DNA of 53,803 nucleotides from an uncultured Sulfitobacter sp. (GTDB lineage Bacteria; Pseudomonadota; Alphaproteobacteria; Rhodobacterales; Rhodobacteraceae): positions 1 through 53,803 of the forward strand of contig NZ_CANMQD010000009.1 of NCBI RefSeq assembly GCF_947499945.1, read 5' to 3'. Within the stretch, counting starts at the first letter, position 1. Each line of letters opens with the position of its first letter. Both the position numbers and the translations under genes were made by a program. The notes below the pieces were generated by a model. That model was given only the letters and a program-made list of their open reading frames with translations, was not told the origin of the DNA and ran no database searches. This document shows positions 49,132 to 53,803 of the stretch, piece by piece.

Positions 49132-50772
49132 ATGATGATCACAATTTATAACGCCAAGAAGATCATCACAATGAACCCTGCACACGCGCACACAACTCAT
49201 GTCGCGGTGCGTGATGGAAAGATTCTCGGCACAGGGACGTTGGAGGACCTCGCAAAGTGGGGCGACTATACGATGGATACGCAGTTCGCCGATAAGGTGC
49301 TGATGCCCGGTTTTATTGAAGCACATAGCCACCTAATGGAAGGATCGCTTTGGGCGTATACCTATGTCGGGTTCTTTGACCGTATGTCGCCCGAAGGGAA
49401 TATGCAGAAGGGGTGTAAGAACCTCGACGAAGTGCTGGCTAAACTGAAAGAGGCGGAGGCGAAAATCAAAGACCCCGATGCGCCGATGCCTGCATGGTCG
49501 CTTGATCCGATCTATTTCGACAACGTGCGGGTGACGCGGCATGATCTGGATCAGGTGTCCTCGACGCGGCCTATCGGCATCATGCATGCTTCGGGTCATA
49601 TCCTCAACGTGAACACCAAGGCGCTTGAGCTTGCGGGTCTCATGCGTACAGGTGTGAATCATGATGGTGTGCCGTTGGGCAAAGACGGGATGCCCTTGGG
49701 GGAGTTGAAGGGGCCGGATGTGATGACTCCCGTCTCGCCTCATGTGGGATTTGACCGCGATATGCTGGCCTGTGACGAGACGGGCATGGTCCGCTTTGGC
49801 AAGCTGTGTGTACGTGCTGGTGTGACTACAGCGACCGATTTGGCGAACAAGCTGCCTGATGAAGTGGTTAACCTGTTTACCGAAGTGTCGGGGCGCAAGA
49901 CTTATCCAACGCGGATTGTTTCGCTGCGCTATCACCACGGTGTCAGCCCGCAAGAATTGATTGAACATGCCGAAGCTCTTACACTTAAAAGCACTGATAT
50001 GATGCGGCTGGGGAAGATCAAAGTTGTCGTCGATGGCTCGATCCAAGGGTTCTCGGCACGGCTGCGCGAACCAGGGTATTTCAATGGCGCGCCGAACGGG
50101 CTGTGGTATATCTCGCCCGAACATCTTGCCTATATTCTGGAGCATGCGCTGGAGAAGGGTCTTCACGTCAACACCCATACCAACGGCGATCAGGCGACGC
50201 AGCTGGTGATTGAGACGATGACAGATGCGCTCAAAAAGCACCCAAGCCCTGACCACCGATTTGTTTTGCAGCATTGCCAGTTGGCGGACGCCGCGCAGTT
50301 CCGCAAGATTGCCAAACTGGGACTTTGCGTGAACCTCTTTGCCAATCATCACTTCTATTGGGGGGACGAGCATTACAAACTGACCGTTGGGCCGGAGCGG
50401 GCGGAGCGGATGAATGCTGCGGGTACTGCCCTGCGTGAAGGGGTGCCGATGGCGATCCATTCGGACGCTCCGATCACACCTCTTGGGCCGCTGTTCACCG
50501 GATGGTGCGCGGTGAACCGTTTGACCGCGTCTGGCCGTACCTTGGGTGAGGCGGATAAGATCAGCGTCGATGAGGCGCTGTATGCGATCACGCTGGGGGC
50601 TGCCTATACGCTGCATATGGATCAGGAGATTGGCAGTATCGAGGCAGGCAAGAAGGCGGATTTCGCCGTGCTTGAGGATGATCCCGAAGAGATTGGTGGT
50701 AACAGTCTTAAGGACGTGCGCGTCTGGGGTACGGTTCAAGGCGGGCGCGTGTTTGCGGTGGCCGATATATGA
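49132..50772 (+). CDS. Amidohydrolase, YtcJ-like
   Basis: This is a 546-residue metal-dependent hydrolase. PGFIEAHSHLMEG holds the HxH metal ligands and comes early, after a beta-sandwich segment with VRDGKILGTG. Later HTNGDQATQLV and LQHCQLAD supply further His ligands, HSDAPITPLGP the Asp, and the C-terminal IGSIEAGKKADFAVLEDDP closes the sandwich. Members hydrolyse N-substituted formamides, amides or cyclic imides. AGGAG precedes paired ATGs (49132/49135). It overlaps the COG0523 GTPase gene by 4 bp, which suggests that the GTPase delivers its metal. Substrate is unknown. Confidence 0.9.
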   Translation: MMITIYNAKKIITMNPAHAHTTHVAVRDGKILGTGTLEDLAKWGDYTMDTQFADKVLMPGFIEAHSHLMEGSLWAYTYVGFFDRMSPEGNMQKGCKNLDEVLAKLKEAEAKIKDPDAPMPAWSLDPIYFDNVRVTRHDLDQVSSTRPIGIMHASGHILNVNTKALELAGLMRTGVNHDGVPLGKDGMPLGELKGPDVMTPVSPHVGFDRDMLACDETGMVRFGKLCVRAGVTTATDLANKLPDEVVNLFTEVSGRKTYPTRIVSLRYHHGVSPQELIEHAEALTLKSTDMMRLGKIKVVVDGSIQGFSARLREPGYFNGAPNGLWYISPEHLAYILEHALEKGLHVNTHTNGDQATQLVIETMTDALKKHPSPDHRFVLQHCQLADAAQFRKIAKLGLCVNLFANHHFYWGDEHYKLTVGPERAERMNAAGTALREGVPMAIHSDAPITPLGPLFTGWCAVNRLTASGRTLGEADKISVDEALYAITLGAAYTLHMDQEIGSIEAGKKADFAVLEDDPEEIGGNSLKDVRVWGTVQGGRVFAVADI

Positions 50773-51626
50773 CCCTGCCCGTCACGGTGCTGAGCGGATA
50801 TTTGGGCGCGGGCAAGACAACACTGGTCAACCAGATGTTGCGGCAGGCTGATGGCAAACGACTGGCGATCATGGTCAATGAGTTTGGTGACCTGCCCATT
50901 GATGCGGATTTGATCGAGGCAGAAGGCGATGACCTCATTGCGCTCGCGGGGGGCTGTGTCTGTTGCAGTTATGGCGATGACCTCATGGCGGCGCTGGCGC
51001 AAATGGCCGCATTGCAACCCCCGCCTGATCATATCGTGCTTGAGGCCAGCGGCGTGGCCCTTCCCGGTGCGATCGCGGCGAGCCTGTCGCTCATGGCGGG
51101 GATCGAGCCGGCGGGTGTCGTGGTGCTAGCAGACGTGGGCCAGATCGACGGTCAGTTGGCCAATGACTATATCGGTGACACGGTTGTACGACAGTTGGAG
51201 GCGGCAGATCTGGTGGTTCTGACCAAGGGAGACATCGTCAGTGCCGAGCAGATGGCACGAGCCGCTAAAACCGTTCATGCCCACAGTCGGAACGCCGCAA
51301 TCATCAAAGCATCTCAGGGGCATCTGCCTCTGGATGTGGTGCTGCACCCTTCGCAGGTGAGTACGCCGCAAGCTGGGAAAGCCCATGGTAATGCGGCTGG
51401 TTTAGAAAGTGAGGTTGCCTACCCTGAAATGATAAATGAGGCGCAGGCCTATGCAAAATCCCTCGCTGACCGTATGGATGTGATCCGCGCCAAGGGGCAC
51501 GTGATAACGCCCGACGGACTGCAGACCGTGCAAGTGGTGGGCGACAGTTGGGAAGTCCACACCGCCCCGCAAAATGCGCAGGTCGGTGTGGTGATTATCA
51601 GCCTCAAACAAGTCGCGCTGGCCTAG
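50769..51626 (+). CDS. COG0523/CobW-type GTPase, putative metallochaperone
   Basis: This is a 285-residue G3E GTPase. Walker A is GYLGAGKTTL, the metal-binding motif GGCVCCSYGDDL contains CxCC, and LTKGD is the guanine-specificity motif. It is shorter than most family members (about 320-400 residues), and the C-terminal CobW domain is reduced, without a His-rich linker. COG0523 proteins insert or allocate zinc, cobalt, iron or nickel. Coupled translation with an amidohydrolase points to a metal-insertion role for that enzyme, by inference. Its end overlaps the convergent MaoC gene by 4 bp. Confidence 0.88.
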   Translation: MTLPVTVLSGYLGAGKTTLVNQMLRQADGKRLAIMVNEFGDLPIDADLIEAEGDDLIALAGGCVCCSYGDDLMAALAQMAALQPPPDHIVLEASGVALPGAIAASLSLMAGIEPAGVVVLADVGQIDGQLANDYIGDTVVRQLEAADLVVLTKGDIVSAEQMARAAKTVHAHSRNAAIIKASQGHLPLDVVLHPSQVSTPQAGKAHGNAAGLESEVAYPEMINEAQAYAKSLADRMDVIRAKGHVITPDGLQTVQVVGDSWEVHTAPQNAQVGVVIISLKQVALA

Positions 51627-52093
51627 TCCTCAAACACAGCCATGCCGAGCCATTCGGCAATCACAGCGGGAGTTTTCTCGCCCTCGATCTCGATTGTCAG
51701 CAGGTTTTCACGCAGCAGATTGGTCGGCCCTTTGGCGGTGACCTTTTGCAAAGTAAAGCGCCCACGCAAACGGCTGCCTGCCAGGACGGGCTTGAGAAAC
51801 CGCAGCTTGTTCATGCCGTAATTTATGCCCATCACCTGACCGGGCAGCATGTTAAAACAGTCATAAGCAAAGCGGCTGGCGAGCGAGAGCGTGAGGAAGC
51901 CATGCGCAATCGCACCGCCAAAAGGTGTCTCGGCGGCGGCGCGTTCAGGGTCGATGTGGATCCACTGCTCGTCATGGGTGGTCTTGGCAAACTGGTCGAT
52001 CATCGCCTGATCGACGGTAATCCAGTTCGAGACGCCAACTTCGGTGCCGATGAGTTTCTTGCTTGCGGCGAGGGCAGTATCGCGTGCGGACAT
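51623..52093 (-). CDS. MaoC family dehydratase ((R)-enoyl-CoA hydratase type)
   Basis: The product has 156 residues with a single hotdog domain. THDEQWIHIDPERAA and FGGAIAHGFLTLSL form the hydratase-2 motif, with Asp and His as catalytic pair. Such proteins hydrate 2-enoyl-CoA to (R)-3-hydroxyacyl-CoA, which would fit the MFE-2-like SDR at 4354. AAAGGAGG stands 7 nt before the ATG at 52093, and the upstream frame has none. The gene lies 13 bp after the reductase gene and is probably co-transcribed with it. Confidence 0.9.
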   Translation of the reverse strand: MSARDTALAASKKLIGTEVGVSNWITVDQAMIDQFAKTTHDEQWIHIDPERAAAETPFGGAIAHGFLTLSLASRFAYDCFNMLPGQVMGINYGMNKLRFLKPVLAGSRLRGRFTLQKVTAKGPTNLLRENLLTIEIEGEKTPAVIAEWLGMAVFED

Positions 52094-52106
52094 ATCTGTG
52101 CCTCCT

Positions 52107-53111
52107 TTAAGATGGATCAGCGGACACGCGCACCATGCGCTTGCCCTTATTGTCGCCACCCAGCAGACCGATCAACGCGGCGGGGGCATTCTCCAACCCC
52201 TCAACAATATCCTCGGTTACTTTGAGTTGGCCGCGCTCCATCATGCCTTGCATGGCACGGACTGCCTTTGCATCGTTATGGGCGAAATCCATTACGATGA
52301 AGCCTTCCATCTTGAGGCGCTTTACCACAATCGCACCGGGCAAGTTGCGCGGACCTGTGGGTGCTGTGCTTTCGTACTGGCTGATAGCGCCGCAGCAGAC
52401 AACGCGCCCGCGCTCGTTCATCAGGTTCAGGGCAGTTTCCAGAATGGTGCCGCCCACGTTGTCAAAATACACATCAACGCCTTCGGGACAGGCAGCACGG
52501 AGCGCTTTGAAAAGTCCGTCGGCGCGATAATCGATGCAGGAGTCAAAGCCCAACTCCTTTACAACCCAATCGCATTTCTCTTGTCCACCTGCGATACCAA
52601 CAACGCGACAGCCAAGCGATTTGGCGATCTGCCCGACATAGCCGCCGACAGAACCCGCAGCAGCAGAGACAAGAACAGTCTCGCCCGGTTGTGGCTGCCC
52701 GATGGACATGAGGCCGTGATAGGCGGTTTTGCCCGCAATCCCAAAGACCGACATGAGGTGCGACAGGGTCGGAACCTTGGGCAGTTTCTGGACCTTATGC
52801 GCGGGCATGGTGACATAGTCGGACCATGTTGCTTCAGCTGCCACGATATCCCCAACGGCGAGGCGGGAGGAGTTGGACTGCGCTACTTCGCAAATCGCGT
52901 AAGTGGGCATTGGATCGCCTGCGTTCACGGCTGCGCGGTAGGTCGCCCCTTGCATCCAAGAGCGGTTGGCGGCGTCGATGGACATAAGGATCACGCGTAG
53001 CAGCACTTCGCCCTCTGCCGGTGTTGGCATATCGGTTTCGGTCATCTTGAAATTGTCGGGCGTCAGCGCGCCTTTTGGCAATTCGGCAACGACGATCTGG
53101 CGGTTTGTCAT
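52107..53111 (-). CDS. NADP-dependent oxidoreductase, medium-chain (CurA/leukotriene B4 dehydrogenase type)
   Basis: This is a 334-residue zinc-free MDR. MTNRQIVVAELPKGALTPDN is the typical CurA/PTGR opening, VSAAAGSVGGYVGQIAKSLG binds NADP, and DVYFDNVGGTILETAL follows. Relatives reduce the 2-alkene bond of enones. A 43-bp gap separates it from the divergent phosphatase gene. With the MaoC gene it might act on an unsaturated CoA ester or enone, although no direct link to the distant beta-oxidation genes is shown. Confidence 0.92.
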   Translation of the reverse strand: MTNRQIVVAELPKGALTPDNFKMTETDMPTPAEGEVLLRVILMSIDAANRSWMQGATYRAAVNAGDPMPTYAICEVAQSNSSRLAVGDIVAAEATWSDYVTMPAHKVQKLPKVPTLSHLMSVFGIAGKTAYHGLMSIGQPQPGETVLVSAAAGSVGGYVGQIAKSLGCRVVGIAGGQEKCDWVVKELGFDSCIDYRADGLFKALRAACPEGVDVYFDNVGGTILETALNLMNERGRVVCCGAISQYESTAPTGPRNLPGAIVVKRLKMEGFIVMDFAHNDAKAVRAMQGMMERGQLKVTEDIVEGLENAPAALIGLLGGDNKGKRMVRVSADPS

Positions 53112-53154
53112 TTTATAGTCCTTACTTGGAGAGAAGATTTTGAAAGGGTGCGAT

Positions 53155-53803
53155 ATGAGTAATGAAGCGCGGCAACATAAATTTGTTCTGCGACCGAACG
53201 CTTGTGAGTTGGTGTTGATCCGTCATGGCGAGACACAGGCTGCGATCCGTGGCGAGAGCTTTCCGATGATCGACGGGCAGGGTGATCCCGCCTTGCGTCC
53301 CGAAGGAGAAGCGCAAGCTGTGGCGGTTGCCGAGCGGCTCAGGCATGAGGCGATTAGTGCAATTTATGTGACGACCATGCAGCGGACGCACCAGACGGCG
53401 GCGCCATTGGCGGCTGCCTTGGGGATCACGCCGCGGGTTGAGGCGGACCTGCGTGAAGTGTTTCTGGGCGACTGGGACGGTGGCGAATTCCGCTTCCGTG
53501 CTGCGGAAAACGACCCTGCGATCCAGCGCGCACGGGAGAAAGAATGTTGGGGCGAGTTGCCCAATGCCGAGACATTCGAGCAGTTGCAAACCCGCGTGAT
53601 GCGCGGATTGCACCGGATTGCAGAAGCTCATCCCGACCAACTTGTCGCTGTGGTTGTGCATGGTGGTGTGGTTGGTGCAGCGCTGTCTGGTGTCACGGGA
53701 TCGCGCAACTTTGGCTTTAACGGTGCCGACAACGGCTCCATCAGCCGCGTGGTGATCGGGCCGGAGGGGATGATACTGCGCGGGTTCAATGACGTGGCGC
53801 ACC
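53155..53803 (+). CDS. Histidine phosphatase family protein, 5' part (continues at base 1)
   Basis: This is the start of a 217-residue phosphoglycerate-mutase-like phosphatase that runs across the end of the linear window and stops at base 82. The N-terminal LVLIRHGETQAAIRG carries the catalytic His. The second motif VVVHGGVVGAALSG has the partner His, so this copy is complete, unlike the SSGG form at 7556. The acid residue is in LREVFLGDWDGGEF. Relatives dephosphorylate sugar phosphates, phosphoglycerate or nucleotide precursors. ATG 53155 follows AAAGGG. It is divergent from the reductase gene. Confidence 0.92.
   Translation, partial: MSNEARQHKFVLRPNACELVLIRHGETQAAIRGESFPMIDGQGDPALRPEGEAQAVAVAERLRHEAISAIYVTTMQRTHQTAAPLAAALGITPRVEADLREVFLGDWDGGEFRFRAAENDPAIQRAREKECWGELPNAETFEQLQTRVMRGLHRIAEAHPDQLVAVVVHGGVVGAALSGVTGSRNFGFNGADNGSISRVVIGPEGMILRGFNDVAH
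53727..53803. repeat. Terminal 77-bp overlap identical to bases 1-77
   Basis: The last 77 bases are identical to the first 77. Both lie in the same gene and in the same frame, so this is an overlap from a circular molecule rather than a biological repeat. A 77-base overlap is also a common assembler k-mer length. Removing one copy gives a circle of 53,726 bp. Confidence 0.95.

Noticed and set aside
49333..50739. A 468-codon open frame on the minus strand
   Set aside because: It is fully antisense to the amidohydrolase gene, which has clear metal-ligand motifs. The composition of the reverse frame is not protein-like.

Overview
The window is a complete circular plasmid, cut open inside a gene. 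The first 77 bases (1-77) recur exactly as the last 77 (53727-53803), and a histidine phosphatase gene runs off the right end and finishes at base 82. The unique circle is therefore about 53,726 bp. A replication initiator with a DnaA-N-like C-terminal domain sits next to parA and parB, with three GTTCCCC-centred palindromes around them. This is the DnaA-like replicon layout known from the Roseobacter group (Rhodobacterales, Alphaproteobacteria). The overall gene content fits that group, but the genus cannot be named from sequence alone. I saw no rRNA, tRNA, insertion sequence, CRISPR array, conjugation gene or toxin-antitoxin pair.

Bases 115-26,760 form an acyl-CoA catabolic region. A rightward run (1252-10037) encodes two paired acyl-CoA dehydrogenases, two short-chain dehydrogenases, a thiolase, a nitronate-monooxygenase-like flavoprotein, a histidine-phosphatase-fold protein, an APH/ACAD10-type phosphotransferase and an IclR regulator. 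A second rightward run (10467-19529) encodes a LivKHMGF-type ABC importer, a beta-lactamase-fold hydrolase, acetoacetate-CoA ligase and TesB thioesterase. A converging leftward operon (26648 down to 19609) encodes an acyl-CoA synthetase, 3-hydroxyacyl-CoA dehydrogenase, enoyl-CoA hydratase, an ACAD11-like dehydrogenase, two more SDRs and a VOC protein. The two sides meet at a strong hairpin at 19520-19557. Together they look like import, CoA activation and beta-oxidation of an unidentified organic acid. The kinase plus ACAD11-like pair suggests a 4-hydroxyacyl-CoA step. A TTCYGC-N3-GCGGAA palindrome appears at two promoters and probably marks the IclR regulon.

Bases 26,861-32,149 hold surface-sugar and general genes: kdsB, a kdsD/kpsF-type isomerase, an FAH-family hydrolase, a nucleotide-sugar epimerase, a nitroreductase and a MipA/OmpV outer-membrane protein. 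Bases 32,150-36,014 are the replication and partition module.

Bases 36,009-40,322 form a compact cluster of class I glutamine amidotransferase, cytochrome P450, glutamine-synthetase-like ligase, [2Fe-2S] ferredoxin and GntR regulator. By analogy with cyclic-amine and aniline pathways this is a candidate gamma-glutamylation/oxidation route for an amine. A tungstate importer (tupBCA) follows. A leftward dipeptide-type ABC transporter, a LysR regulator, an amidohydrolase with a COG0523 GTPase, a MaoC hydratase, a medium-chain reductase and the junction-spanning phosphatase complete the circle.
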